From positions 1-64,000 of the forward strand of contig NZ_JAHUWT010000004.1 of assembly GCF_019218885.1 (NCBI RefSeq): a DNA stretch of 64,000 bases, in the 5' to 3' direction. Below the pieces are notes generated by a model. That model did not search any database. It saw only the letters and a list, made by a program, of their open reading frames with translations, and was not told the DNA's origin. The number at the start of each line of letters is the position of its first letter. Position 1 is the first letter of the stretch. The translations under genes were made by a program, and so were the position numbers. The DNA comes from Bordetella sp. BOR01. Lineage in GTDB: Bacteria; Pseudomonadota; Gammaproteobacteria; Burkholderiales; Burkholderiaceae_B. This document shows, piece after piece, positions 7,369 through 16,029 of this stretch.

Positions 7369-8325
7369 ATGCATGTCTTATTCGTAATCGACCCCTTGCC
7401 GTGCCTGAAGGCCTACAAGGATAGTTCGGTCGCCATGATGCGCGCGCTGGTCGCGCGCGGCCATACGCTCAGCGTGGCACTGCAGGGCGACCTGTTCATC
7501 GATGCCGGTGTGGTTCAGGCGCGCGCCACGCCCATTGAACTGGTGGATGGCGCCGACCTGCACGGCCACGACTGGTGGCGCGATGCAGGCGCGGCCCAAG
7601 ACGTATCGCTGTCGCATTTCGACGCGGTACTGATGCGCAAAGACCCTCCGTTCGACATGGAATACGTGTATTCGACGCACATGCTCGAATATGCGCAGGG
7701 GCAGGGCGCCAAGGTTTTCAACGATGCCGCTGCCATCCGCAATCATCCGGAAAAACTGGCAATCACCGAGTTCACCGAACTGGCCGCGCCCACCCTGGTT
7801 ACGCGCGACATGTCCCGTATCAAGGCATTCCATGCCTTGCACCAGGACGTGATCGTCAAGCCGCTGGACGGCATGGGCGGCACGGGCATTTTCCGCTTGC
7901 AGGCCAGCGAACCCAACTTGAACGCCATCCTGGAAACCCTGACCGAAGACGGCACGCGCACGATCATGGCGCAGCGCTATATTCCGGAAATCGTCCAGGG
8001 CGACAAACGCATCCTGCTCATCGGCGGCGAGGCCGTGCCCTTTGCGCTGGCGCGCATTCCGCTGGCCGGTGAGACCCGCGGCAACCTGGCCGCGGGCGGC
8101 CGGGGCGTGGCGCAGCCGCTATCGGCGCGCGACCGCGAGATCGCCGCCATCGTGGCTCCCAAGCTGGCCGCGCGCGGGCTACTGGTGGTGGGCCTGGACG
8201 TCATCGGTGACTACGTCACCGAAGTCAACGTCACCAGCCCCACCTGTTTTGTCGAGATCGCCGAGCAAACCGGCTTCGACGTGGCCGGCACCTTTGCTCA
8301 GGCCCTGGAACGCGCTGCGGCGTAA
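7369..8325 (+). CDS. gshB: glutathione synthetase
   Basis: ATP-grasp ligase joining gamma-glutamylcysteine and glycine to make glutathione. The 318-residue protein begins MHVLFVIDPL as in the bacterial GshB family. It contains MRKDPPFDMEYVYSTHML (substrate region), the ATP-grasp segments VIVKPLDGMGGTGIF and IVQGDKRILLIGG, and the C-terminal metal-binding GDYVTEVNVTSPTC. ATG 7369 was preferred over an upstream frame from 7252 that has no homology. It is followed after 9 bases by the PTS EIIA gene, a common betaproteobacterial order. Confidence 0.97.
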   Translation: MHVLFVIDPLPCLKAYKDSSVAMMRALVARGHTLSVALQGDLFIDAGVVQARATPIELVDGADLHGHDWWRDAGAAQDVSLSHFDAVLMRKDPPFDMEYVYSTHMLEYAQGQGAKVFNDAAAIRNHPEKLAITEFTELAAPTLVTRDMSRIKAFHALHQDVIVKPLDGMGGTGIFRLQASEPNLNAILETLTEDGTRTIMAQRYIPEIVQGDKRILLIGGEAVPFALARIPLAGETRGNLAAGGRGVAQPLSARDREIAAIVAPKLAARGLLVVGLDVIGDYVTEVNVTSPTCFVEIAEQTGFDVAGTFAQALERAAA

Positions 8326-8334
8326 AGGCAAGCC

Positions 8335-8733
8335 ATGACTGGCATCGTCATCGTCGTGCATGCCCCGCTGGGCGAAGCCATGCGCGAGTTCGCCGAACAC
8401 GTGCTGGGCGAGGCTGGTGTCCAGATGGCCGTGCACGACATCCAGCCCGACGACATGCCCGACAGCCGCGTACCTGCGGTGCTGCGCGATATCCGCGCTG
8501 CCGACAAGGGCGATGGCGTATTGGTGCTTACCGACCTGATAGGTGCCACGCCGGCCAACATCGCCAAGCGAGCGGTTTCCGGCGCCCAGGCGCAAGGTAC
8601 CCAATGCTGCATTGTTGCGGGCCTGAATACGTCGATGCTGCTGCGCGCCTTGACGTCGCGCGATCTCAGTTTGGCGGAAACCCGCGAAAAGGCCCTGGCA
8701 GGCGGCGTGCAGGGCTGTTTGCGAGTAGACTGA
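8335..8733 (+). CDS. PTS mannose-type EIIA domain protein
   Basis: A 132-residue stand-alone EIIA of the mannose/sorbose family. It begins MTGIVIVVHAPLG, where His9 is the expected phosphorylation site, and has the conserved LVLTDLIGATPANIA segment in the middle. It would accept phosphate from HPr. No EIIB, EIIC or EIID component follows, so it is probably regulatory rather than part of a sugar permease. It lies 9 bases after gshB and upstream of the HPr and EI genes. Confidence 0.93.
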   Translation: MTGIVIVVHAPLGEAMREFAEHVLGEAGVQMAVHDIQPDDMPDSRVPAVLRDIRAADKGDGVLVLTDLIGATPANIAKRAVSGAQAQGTQCCIVAGLNTSMLLRALTSRDLSLAETREKALAGGVQGCLRVD

Positions 8734-8839
8734 GCAGCGGTTTTTTGTCCTATTATGTCGATGCATGACTAAGGCCGTATGGCGGCATGCGAATGCCGCG
8801 GCGGGAATGGCCATGCCGGGCTGTGTTCACCTGATTTCT

Positions 8840-9109
8840 ATGCCTATTTCTGACATCACCATTTCCAATAAGCTGGGCCTGCATGCCCGCGCGGCTGCCA
8901 AGCTGACCCAGCTGGCCAGCAAGTTCGGCAGTGAAATCTTCATCTCGCGCGGCGCGCAACGTGTCAATGCCAAGAGCATCATGGGCGTGATGATGTTGGC
9001 GGCCGGGCAAGGGGTCACCGTCAGGCTTGACGCGTCGGGCGGCGATGCCGAGCAGGCACTTTCCGAAATCCAGAACTTGTTCGACAGCAAATTCGGTGAG
9101 CACGAATAA
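8840..9109 (+). CDS. ptsH: phosphocarrier protein HPr
   Basis: An 89-residue HPr. The active-site His15 lies in KLGLHARAAAKL and the regulatory Ser46 in NAKSIMGVMML, so both the EI phosphorylation site and an HPr-kinase-type site are present. The ATG at 8840 gives the canonical N-terminus but has no clear Shine-Dalgarno. An upstream in-frame ATG at 8765 would add 25 residues that do not resemble HPr. The ptsI start overlaps its 3' end, implying translational coupling. Confidence 0.96.
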   Translation: MPISDITISNKLGLHARAAAKLTQLASKFGSEIFISRGAQRVNAKSIMGVMMLAAGQGVTVRLDASGGDAEQALSEIQNLFDSKFGEHE

Positions 9110-10871
9110 CACGTCTTCCGACCCCGCCCCGGCATCGAGCTCCCCGGGGTGCGCAGTAGTGGCGCTGCATGGCAAGGGTGTGGCGCGCGGATACGCCATT
9201 GGCCGCGCAGTCGTCATGGGCGCTGCTTCGCTGGAAGTGGCCCACTATCGCATCGCCCCCGAAGATGTCGTCGCCGAAAGCGATCGCCTGACCCAGGCCT
9301 TGTGCCAGGCCCAGGCCGACCTGCTGCAAATGGCCGATACCCTGCCCGCCGATGCTCCCCGCGAACTGGGTGCCATGCTGAACGTGCATCGCCTGCTGCT
9401 GGGCGACCCCCTGCTGGCCGAGCAAACCCTTGCCCTGATCGCCGAGCGCCATTACAACGCCGAGTGGGCGCTGGCTGCGCAAGGCCAGATCTTGGGCGAG
9501 CAGTTCGACGCCATGGAAGACGAATACCTGCGCGAGCGCGGCGCCGATGTACGGCAGGTCATCGAGCGCGTGCTGCAGGTGTTGTCGGGCAGCACAGCCA
9601 TGCTGCCCGATGCCGGCTCTCTGGACGGCAATGATCCTCTGGTGGTCGTGGCGCACGATATCTCGCCGGCCGACATGCTGCGGCTGCGCGGCGGCCGCTT
9701 CGCTGCCTTCGTTACCGACCTGGGCGGGCCCACTTCGCACACTGCCATCGTGGCGCGCAGCATGGGCGTGCCTGCCGTGGTGGCGCTGGGCAATGTACGC
9801 GAGCTGGTCCGCGACGGCGATACCCTGGTGGTCGACGGCGCCGCCGGCGTGGTGCTGGTGAATCCGTCGCAGCGCATGCTGCAGGAATACCGCGATCGGC
9901 AGGTTGCCTATACCGCCGAACGCGCCGAACTGGCGTTGTTGCGCGACGAACGCGCCGTCACGCTGGACGGCATCGATATCGTGCTCAATGCCAACATCGA
10001 ACTGCCCGACGAAGCGGCCGGGGCACTGGCGGCGGGGGCGGATGGCATCGGCCTGTTCCGCAGCGAATTCTTGTTCATGGGGCGGCGGTCCTTGCCCGAC
10101 GAAGAAGAGCAGTACCAGGCCTATGCGTCGGTGGCGCGCATCATGGCAGGCCGGCCGGTCACGATCCGCACCCTGGACATCGGCGCCGACAAGACGCTCG
10201 ATGACGAAGCCACCGTGGCTACCAATCCGGCGCTGGGCCAGCGTGCCATCCGCTACTGCCTGGCTCATCCCGAGATGTTCGCCACCCAGTTGCGTGCCAT
10301 CTTGCGGGCTTCCGCGCATGGCCATGTCCGCCTGCTGCTGCCCATGGTGACGCATATGCACGAGGTGACGGCGGCGTTGGCCGCCATCGAGGCTGCGCGC
10401 CGCGAGCTCGATGCGCGCGGCCAGGCGTATGCCAAGCGCCTGGAAGTGGGGGCCATGGTCGAGGTACCGGCCATCGCCATTGCCATCGAGCCGTTTGCCC
10501 AGGCGCTGGACTTCCTGTCCATCGGCACCAACGACCTGATCCAATACACCTTGGCCATCGATCGGGGCGACCACGACGTCGCCGGTCTGTACGATCCGCT
10601 GCATCCGGCTGTGTTGCGCCTGGTGGCCAATACGATCAACGCCGGAGCCCGGCTGAGCAAGCCGGTAGCCGTGTGCGGCGAAATGGCGGGCGATGCGCAC
10701 CTGACGCGCCTGCTGCTGGGCCTGGGGTTGACCGAGTTCTCCATGCATCCGCAGCAATTGCTGGACGTGAAGCGGGAAATCCGCCGCGCCCATAGCAACG
10801 ACTTGCGCGTCAAAGTGGCTACGGCACTGAACCGGGCGATACCGGTCGACCTGGACCTGCTGCAGGGCTGA
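9096..10871 (+). CDS. ptsI: phosphoenolpyruvate-protein phosphotransferase (enzyme I)
   Basis: Takes phosphate from phosphoenolpyruvate and passes it to HPr. The 591-residue product has the swivelling phosphohistidine domain with GGPTSHTAIVARSMG (His215), and the PEP-binding TIM barrel with GIGLFRSEFLFM, DIGADK, SIGTNDLIQYTLA and the catalytic Cys in VCGEMAGD. I chose GTG 9096, which overlaps the end of ptsH by 14 bases; the next upstream in-frame start (9027) lies well inside ptsH. The first about 17 residues are Ser/Ala/Pro-rich and unconserved. Together with HPr and EIIA it forms a truncated PTS chain. Confidence 0.96.
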   Translation: MSTNNTSSDPAPASSSPGCAVVALHGKGVARGYAIGRAVVMGAASLEVAHYRIAPEDVVAESDRLTQALCQAQADLLQMADTLPADAPRELGAMLNVHRLLLGDPLLAEQTLALIAERHYNAEWALAAQGQILGEQFDAMEDEYLRERGADVRQVIERVLQVLSGSTAMLPDAGSLDGNDPLVVVAHDISPADMLRLRGGRFAAFVTDLGGPTSHTAIVARSMGVPAVVALGNVRELVRDGDTLVVDGAAGVVLVNPSQRMLQEYRDRQVAYTAERAELALLRDERAVTLDGIDIVLNANIELPDEAAGALAAGADGIGLFRSEFLFMGRRSLPDEEEQYQAYASVARIMAGRPVTIRTLDIGADKTLDDEATVATNPALGQRAIRYCLAHPEMFATQLRAILRASAHGHVRLLLPMVTHMHEVTAALAAIEAARRELDARGQAYAKRLEVGAMVEVPAIAIAIEPFAQALDFLSIGTNDLIQYTLAIDRGDHDVAGLYDPLHPAVLRLVANTINAGARLSKPVAVCGEMAGDAHLTRLLLGLGLTEFSMHPQQLLDVKREIRRAHSNDLRVKVATALNRAIPVDLDLLQG

Positions 10872-11126
10872 TTCCGGCTCGTCGCGGCGCTGCGATCCTT
10901 CCCATGCCTTGCACGATTCGGCGAGCCCGGATCCGGCCATTTAATGTTGCAATGCACAAATATTTCTGCTGCTCAGGCGTACACAGGCCGACAGGATGCG
11001 GAATAACGGGCATCGTCCCGAATAAACAACGAATTAGCTGATGCATCAAATTATGTTGTGGAGCAGCAATTTCAGGTCTAAGATGGCTTTGCGTGGTTCC
11101 CTTTCATTCTTCTCAAGGAGTAGGTC

Positions 11127-11312
11127 ATGGAAGATTCCACAAGCAGGGCCGTGTCGCCGGGCAAGCCGGCGGGCGGGGCGCCTAACGGTTGGCGCCGTTT
11201 TCAGCAGCGGGTTTCCAGCTTCCTGGAGTCGATCGGCGAAGTACTGCATGGCATGGACGAAGCAAGGCACGTCCATCCCACGATTTCGGCCTACCACAAT
11301 CCCCGCCGCTGA
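11127..11312 (+). CDS. small hypothetical protein, 61 aa
   Basis: A 61-residue frame with a textbook ribosome site (AAGGAG, eight bases before ATG), which is the main reason to accept it. It has a flexible Pro/Gly-rich N-terminus, a helical middle (WRRFQQRVSSFLESIGEVLHGMDEA) and a His-containing tail. There is no signal peptide or Cys. A perfect hairpin with T-tract lies just downstream, making it a self-contained unit between ptsI and the cyclodeaminase gene. No recognised family. Confidence 0.65.
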   Translation: MEDSTSRAVSPGKPAGGAPNGWRRFQQRVSSFLESIGEVLHGMDEARHVHPTISAYHNPRR

Positions 11313-11333
11313 ACTGGCCTTCTGCAGCCAGGC

Positions 11334-11365
11334 AAAATGCCAGTCTCGCGGCTGGCATTTTGTTA
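11334..11365 (+). terminator. terminator after the 61-aa gene
   Basis: AAAATGCCAG (11334-11343) pairs perfectly with CTGGCATTTT (11352-11361) across an eight-base loop, with T-rich sequence at the 3' side. The symmetric A/T flanks could terminate on either strand. Confidence 0.75.
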
Positions 11366-11407
11366 TGGGCGCGGCCAGCGATAATAGGCCTCCACCGGAG
11401 GCCCTGA

Positions 11408-12370
11408 ATGCTTGTCATCGATACCGAACAGACCCGCCGCGCCCTGGCGTTTCCCGCGGTGATCCCGGCGCTGCGCGAGGCGTTCCGCGCGGGCGCCAGC
11501 GTGCCGCCGCGCCATGTCCACGCCATTGAGTCGGGCGGGGCGCATGGTACGTCGCTGATCATGCCGGCCTGGAACCAGCAGGGCTATTTCGGCGTGAAGG
11601 TCATCAATATCTTCCCGGACAATACCCGCCAGGGGCTGCCGGGCCTGCACGCCGCCTATACGCTGTATAGCGCGCGCACCGGCGTGCCGCTGGCACAGGT
11701 CGACGGCGATATCGTTACCGTATTCCGCACGGCGGGGGCGGCGGCGCTGGGCGCATCGTACCTGGCGCGGCAAGATGCGCGGGTGCTGCTGATCGTGGGC
11801 TCGGGGCGCATTGCCGGATTGCTGGCGCACGCCATGCGCACCGTGCGGCCCATCGAGCGCGTCTTGGTCTGGAATGTGCGTCCGGCCGGCGCCAGGATGC
11901 TGGCCGAGTCGCTGTCAGCGCAGGGTTTCGATGCACAGATGGCCGATTCCCTGGAGTCCGCCGTGCGCCAGGCCGACATTGTCAGTTGCGCCACCTTGTC
12001 CACGGAACCCCTGGTGCGCGGCGCCTGGCTGCAGCCAGGCACGCACCTGGACCTGATCGGCAGCTTCAAGCCCGACATGAAAGAAACCGATCCGGCGTGT
12101 TTTGCGGGCGCCGAGGTCTATGTGGATACCGACGAGGCGCCGACCAAGGCGGGCGACCTGCTGGCGGCATTCGAAGCCGGCACGCTGGCGCAATCGGACA
12201 TACGGGGAACGCTGGCCGACCTGATCTCGGGCAGGGTGCAGGGCCGGCGCGACGCCAGCCAGGTCACCGTGTTCAAGGCCGTGGGCAGCGCACTGGAAGA
12301 CCTGACGCTGGCCGCAATGGCCTACGAGGCCCGGCAACCAGGCGGTCAGGCCGTGCCTGGGGCAAAATAG
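11408..12370 (+). CDS. ornithine cyclodeaminase/mu-crystallin family enzyme
   Basis: A 320-residue NAD(P)-dependent enzyme of the ornithine cyclodeaminase family, whose members deaminate or reduce amino and imino acids (ornithine, alanine, ketimines, ectoine-pathway intermediates). Substrate-binding PPRHVHAIE and the Lys region GVKVINIFPDN lie in the N-terminal half, followed by a Rossmann fold with LLIVGSGRIAGLLAHA. The C-terminal part has YVDTDEAPTKAGDL and FKAVGSALEDL. Actual substrate is uncertain. It sits just upstream of genes for two amino-acid-type uptake systems, suggesting a catabolic role for an imported amino acid derivative. Confidence 0.9.
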   Translation: MLVIDTEQTRRALAFPAVIPALREAFRAGASVPPRHVHAIESGGAHGTSLIMPAWNQQGYFGVKVINIFPDNTRQGLPGLHAAYTLYSARTGVPLAQVDGDIVTVFRTAGAAALGASYLARQDARVLLIVGSGRIAGLLAHAMRTVRPIERVLVWNVRPAGARMLAESLSAQGFDAQMADSLESAVRQADIVSCATLSTEPLVRGAWLQPGTHLDLIGSFKPDMKETDPACFAGAEVYVDTDEAPTKAGDLLAAFEAGTLAQSDIRGTLADLISGRVQGRRDASQVTVFKAVGSALEDLTLAAMAYEARQPGGQAVPGAK

Positions 12371-12427
12371 CGCCTGGTGCGGTCGTTGAAGCGACCTTTC
12401 CCTTCCAACTTTTGCCGGATATCCGCT

Positions 12428-13588
12428 ATGTCCACTCCGCTGCTACGCTTGGCCGCTGTTGCCGCCACCATTCTGCCGATGCTGTCCTGGTCGGCCCGCG
12501 CCGAAGTCGTGATCGGGGTCGACCTCTCGACCACCGGGCCCGCCGCCGCCATCGGCGCCCAGACCAGCAACGCGATGCGGCTGTGGCCGGCCACCCTGGG
12601 CGGCGAGCCGGCGCGCTATATCGTGCTGGACGATGGCACCGACGTCAGCCGGGCCGTCAAGAACATGCGCAAGCTCACCTCGGAAGACAAGGTCGATGCC
12701 ATCGTGGGCCCCAATATCACCGCGGCGGCCCTGGCCGGCCTGGATGTGCTGGCCGAAACCGGCACGCCGATGGTGGCGCTGGCGGCCTCGGCGGTCATTG
12801 TCGAGCCGCCCGACGACCCCAAGCGCCGCTGGGCCTTCAAGCTGCCGCAGAACGATTCGCTGATGGCCGCCGCGCTGGTGCAAGACATGCGCAGCAAGGG
12901 GATCAAGACCGTCGCCTTCATCGGTTTCGCCGATTCGTACGGCGACAGCTGGTGGACTGAGTTCGGCAAGGCGGCCGGCAACGATATCAAGCTGGTGGCG
13001 CATGAACGCTTCCAGCGCAACGACGCATCGGTGATGGGGCAGGTGCTCAAGGCCATGGCGGCCAAGCCGGATGCCATGCTGATCGCCGGGTCGGGCACGC
13101 CGGCTGCCTTGCCGCAGAAAACCCTGGTCGAGCGAGGCTACAAGGGGCCGGTCTACCAGACCCACGGCATCGGCACGCTGGAATTCCTGAAAGTGGGGGG
13201 CAAAGATGTGGAAGGTACGCTGTTTCCCACCGGCCCCGGCGTGGTGGCGCGCGAATTGCCCGACAGCAACCCGGTGAAATCAGTGGCCGTGGCGTTTGCC
13301 GACAAATACGAAGCCGTGCATGGCCCGAACACGCTGACCCAATTCGCCGGCGATGCCTATGGCGCCTGGATGCTGCTTGATTCGGCGGTGGGCCGTGCCC
13401 TGAAAACCGGGGCCAAGCCGGGCACGCCGGAATTCCGGGCGGCGCTGCGCGACGCGCTGGAAAGCACCCAGGATCTGGTGGTGCCCAATGGCGTGCTGAA
13501 CATTTCCAAGACCGACCATCAAGGGTTCGATGAGCGTGCCCGCGTCATGGGCGTGATACGCAACGGACGTTTTTCCTACGCTCAGTAA
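12428..13588 (+). CDS. branched-chain amino acid-type ABC substrate-binding protein
   Basis: A 386-residue periplasmic binding protein of the LivJ-type (type I fold). The N-terminus has a signal peptide: a hydrophobic core AAVAATILPMLSWSA with a likely cleavage ARA/EV. The mature protein starts EVVIGVDLSTTGPAAAIG and contains VDAIVGPNITAAALA and VAFIGFADSYGDSW, typical of the two-lobed fold. The start at 12428 is the one that puts the signal peptide at the N-terminus. No cognate permease or ATPase follows; the next genes encode a different ABC class and a terminator intervenes, so it is either an orphan binding protein or uses a distant permease. Confidence 0.9.
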   Translation: MSTPLLRLAAVAATILPMLSWSARAEVVIGVDLSTTGPAAAIGAQTSNAMRLWPATLGGEPARYIVLDDGTDVSRAVKNMRKLTSEDKVDAIVGPNITAAALAGLDVLAETGTPMVALAASAVIVEPPDDPKRRWAFKLPQNDSLMAAALVQDMRSKGIKTVAFIGFADSYGDSWWTEFGKAAGNDIKLVAHERFQRNDASVMGQVLKAMAAKPDAMLIAGSGTPAALPQKTLVERGYKGPVYQTHGIGTLEFLKVGGKDVEGTLFPTGPGVVARELPDSNPVKSVAVAFADKYEAVHGPNTLTQFAGDAYGAWMLLDSAVGRALKTGAKPGTPEFRAALRDALESTQDLVVPNGVLNISKTDHQGFDERARVMGVIRNGRFSYAQ

Positions 13589-13663
13589 CATTACCGTTAC
13601 AGCGGGCGCAGGCAACCGCATACGCTGCCGCGCCTGCCCCGCAATAGTTTGCGGGCTGATGGG

Positions 13664-13686
13664 GCAGGCCGGGAGCCTGCTTTTTT
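13664..13686 (+). terminator. terminator after the substrate-binding protein gene
   Basis: GCAGGC (13664-13669), short loop, GCCTGC (13675-13680), then TTTTTT. A classic factor-independent signal separating the LivJ-type gene from the next transporter operon. Confidence 0.85.
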
Positions 13687-13777
13687 GTCGCTATATACTT
13701 TGTGCTGAAATGATTAATTGACGTACTATTTCGCGTGAATTGGTTCTGTACATAAATATTTTCAAAGGGAGTCGCGC

Positions 13778-14704
13778 ATGACACGCATTTTGAACACGAC
13801 GAAATGGGCCGTGCTGGCACTGAGTCTCGGGTTGATGGCGGCGTGCTCCGATTCCGGGTCCGACGACGAAGCGGCCAAGCCCGCCGCCAGCAATCCGCCG
13901 GCAGCCCAGAGCACGCTGGCAGCCGCCAAGGCCGCCGGCAAGATCCGTATCGGTTATGCCAATGAGGCTCCCTATGCCTACATGGACAGTAGTAAGAACG
14001 AGATCACGGGCGAAGCGGTGGAAATCGCGCGGATCGTGCTCAAGCGCATGGGCATTAATGAAGTGGAAGGGGTGTTGACCGAATTCGGCTCGCTGATCCC
14101 CGGCCTGCAGGCCAAGCGGTTCGATATCATCGCGGCCGGCATGTATGTCACGCCCGAGCGTTGCCAACAGGCGAATTTCTCGAATCCCACCTATGGCGTG
14201 GGCGAATCTTTCCTGGTGCAGAAGGGCAACCCCAAGAACCTGCACAGCTACGAAGATATCGCCAAGCAGGATGACGCCCGCCTGGGCGTCGTGGTGGGCG
14301 CCATAGAAGGCGAGTACGCCCGCAAGATGGACATCCCGGTCGATCGGGTGGTGGTGTTTCCTGATGTGGTCAGCGCCTTGTCTGGCGTCCAGGCCGGCCG
14401 GGCCGACGCGTACGCTGCCACCGCCATGACGGTCAACGACCTGATGAACAAGACCGCCACCGGCGACCTGGAAAAGGCTGATCCCTTTACCGACCCTGTG
14501 ATCGACGGCAAGAGCGTGCGTGGCTATGGCGCCTTTGCGTTCCGCAAGGACGACCAGGAATTTGTCGACGCGTTCAACGCCGAGCTGGCCAAGTTCATCG
14601 GTACTGAAGAGCATGCCAAAGTGGTGCAGCCCTTCGGTTTTACTAAAGAGGAACTGCCTGGCGACGTGACTGCAGCCAAGCTGTGCGCCGCGGGCGGCCA
14701 GTAA
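13778..14704 (+). CDS. polar amino acid/ectoine-type ABC substrate-binding lipoprotein
   Basis: A 308-residue SBP_bac_3-family binding protein resembling EhuB. The signal sequence ends in a lipobox LMAAC with Cys at about residue 22, so it is probably a lipid-anchored protein; a Ser/Asp/Ala/Pro-rich linker follows. The binding fold starts at GKIRIGYANEAPYAYMD and includes FGSLIPGLQAKRFDIIAAGMYVTPER. It heads a four-gene operon with two permeases and an ATPase. A GGGAG ribosome site precedes the ATG. Ligand assignment to ectoine is by family resemblance only; other polar amino acids are possible. Confidence 0.92.
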   Translation: MTRILNTTKWAVLALSLGLMAACSDSGSDDEAAKPAASNPPAAQSTLAAAKAAGKIRIGYANEAPYAYMDSSKNEITGEAVEIARIVLKRMGINEVEGVLTEFGSLIPGLQAKRFDIIAAGMYVTPERCQQANFSNPTYGVGESFLVQKGNPKNLHSYEDIAKQDDARLGVVVGAIEGEYARKMDIPVDRVVVFPDVVSALSGVQAGRADAYAATAMTVNDLMNKTATGDLEKADPFTDPVIDGKSVRGYGAFAFRKDDQEFVDAFNAELAKFIGTEEHAKVVQPFGFTKEELPGDVTAAKLCAAGGQ

Positions 14705-14707
14705 GGC

Positions 14708-15361
14708 GTGGCGGTCTCGATGCAAGGGTTTGCGGCGCTGGTTCCGCCGCTGCTCGATGGTTTGTGGATGACGTTGCGCATCACGGTGGGCGCGGCCGTG
14801 TTGGCGGTACCGCTGGCGCTGGCCGCCGGATTGGCGCGGCTGTCGTCGCACCGTTGGCTCAGTTGGCCTGCACTGGCTTATGTCGAGGTCTTTCGCGGCA
14901 CATCGGCGCTGGTGCAACTGTTCTGGTTCTATTACGTACTGCCGCTGTTCGGCCTGAAGCTGCCCGCCGTGACCGTGGGCATCGTCGTGCTGGCCGCCAA
15001 TGCCGGCGCTTATGGCGCCGAAGTGGTACGGGGCGCCATCCAGGCCGTGGCGCCAGGGCAGCGCGAAGCGTCCATTGCGCTGAACATGACGTCGGCGCAG
15101 GCCATGCGGCGCATCGTATTGCCGCAGGCTTTTCCGGCCATGCTGCCGCCGACCGGCAATCTGCTGATAGAACTGCTGAAGAACACCGCGCTGGTGTCGC
15201 TGATCACAATCACCGACCTGACATTCCGCGGCCAGATGCTGCGGGCCGAAACCCTGCGTACCACTGAGATATTTATCCTGCTGCTGCTACTGTATTTCGC
15301 CGTGGCGTTGGTGATCACGGCGGGTATCCGCCTGCTCGAGCGGAGGTTCCGAGTCCGATGA
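14708..15361 (+). CDS. amino acid ABC transporter permease (EhuC-like)
   Basis: A 217-residue inner-membrane permease of the HisMQ family with about five membrane segments. It includes PALAYVEVFRGTSALVQLFWFYY and the cytoplasmic EAA coupling loop (REASIALNMTSAQAMRRIVLPQA). It begins with GTG 14708, three bases after the lipoprotein stop; an ATG at 14720 is an alternative. Its end overlaps the second permease by four bases (ATGA). It is expected to form a heterodimer with the next gene product. Confidence 0.93.
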   Translation: MAVSMQGFAALVPPLLDGLWMTLRITVGAAVLAVPLALAAGLARLSSHRWLSWPALAYVEVFRGTSALVQLFWFYYVLPLFGLKLPAVTVGIVVLAANAGAYGAEVVRGAIQAVAPGQREASIALNMTSAQAMRRIVLPQAFPAMLPPTGNLLIELLKNTALVSLITITDLTFRGQMLRAETLRTTEIFILLLLLYFAVALVITAGIRLLERRFRVR

Positions 15362-16029
15362 GTCCCATCTTTGATTGGGCGTTCGCCTGGGAAATCCTGC
15401 CCGCGCTGGGTTCGGCGCTGATCATCACGGTACAGGCAACCGTGCTGGGCATGCTGCTTGCCGTGGTGCTGGGGCTGGTGCTGGCCATGTTGCGCCGGGT
15501 GCGCCTGTTTTGGGTTTCCGCGCCGGTGGCCGTGCTGATCGAGTTCGTGCGCAGTACGCCGCTGCTGGTGCAGATGTATTTCTTGTTCTACGTGCTGCCG
15601 CAAAGTGGCGTGCAGATGTCGCCGCTGGCCACGGGCATCCTGGCGCTGGGCGTGCACTATGCCGCCTATTGCGCCGAGGTCTACCGCGCCGGCATCGAAT
15701 CGGTGCCGCGCGGCCAGTTGGAGGCGGCCACGGCCTTGAACATGTCGGCCTGGCGCACGGCGGTCGGGGTAGTGCTGCCCCAGGCCATTCCCCCGGTGGT
15801 GCCGGCTCTCGGCAATTACCTGGTGGCCATGTTCAAGGACACGCCGCTGCTGTCGGCCATTACCGTGGTCGAACTGCTGCAGCAGAGCAAGATCATTGGG
15901 TCGGCCACGTTCCGCTATACCGAGCCGTTGACCCTGGTCGGCATACTGTTCCTGCTGCTGAGCCTGGTTGCCGCCTGGAGTGTGCGCCGCCTGGAAGCGT
16001 GGCTGAAAAAATTCGGAGGTACACGATGA
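15358..16029 (+). CDS. amino acid ABC transporter permease (EhuD-like)
   Basis: A 223-residue HisMQ-type permease paralogous to the preceding one. It has about five membrane helices, the EFVRSTPLLVQMYFLFYV segment, and an EAA loop (QLEAATALNMSAWRTAVGVVLPQA) that contacts the ATPase. Start and stop overlap both neighbours by four bases, a sign of translational coupling across the operon. Confidence 0.93.
   Translation: MSPIFDWAFAWEILPALGSALIITVQATVLGMLLAVVLGLVLAMLRRVRLFWVSAPVAVLIEFVRSTPLLVQMYFLFYVLPQSGVQMSPLATGILALGVHYAAYCAEVYRAGIESVPRGQLEAATALNMSAWRTAVGVVLPQAIPPVVPALGNYLVAMFKDTPLLSAITVVELLQQSKIIGSATFRYTEPLTLVGILFLLLSLVAAWSVRRLEAWLKKFGGTR

Noticed and set aside
9021-10940. 639-codon minus-strand frame over ptsI
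   Set aside because: Antisense to enzyme I; composition is Gln/Arg/Gly-rich with no domain and no ribosome site.
14683-15267. Alternative frame across the ABC permease
   Set aside because: Frame-shifted shadow of the EhuC-like permease, Arg/Gly-rich and without membrane segments.
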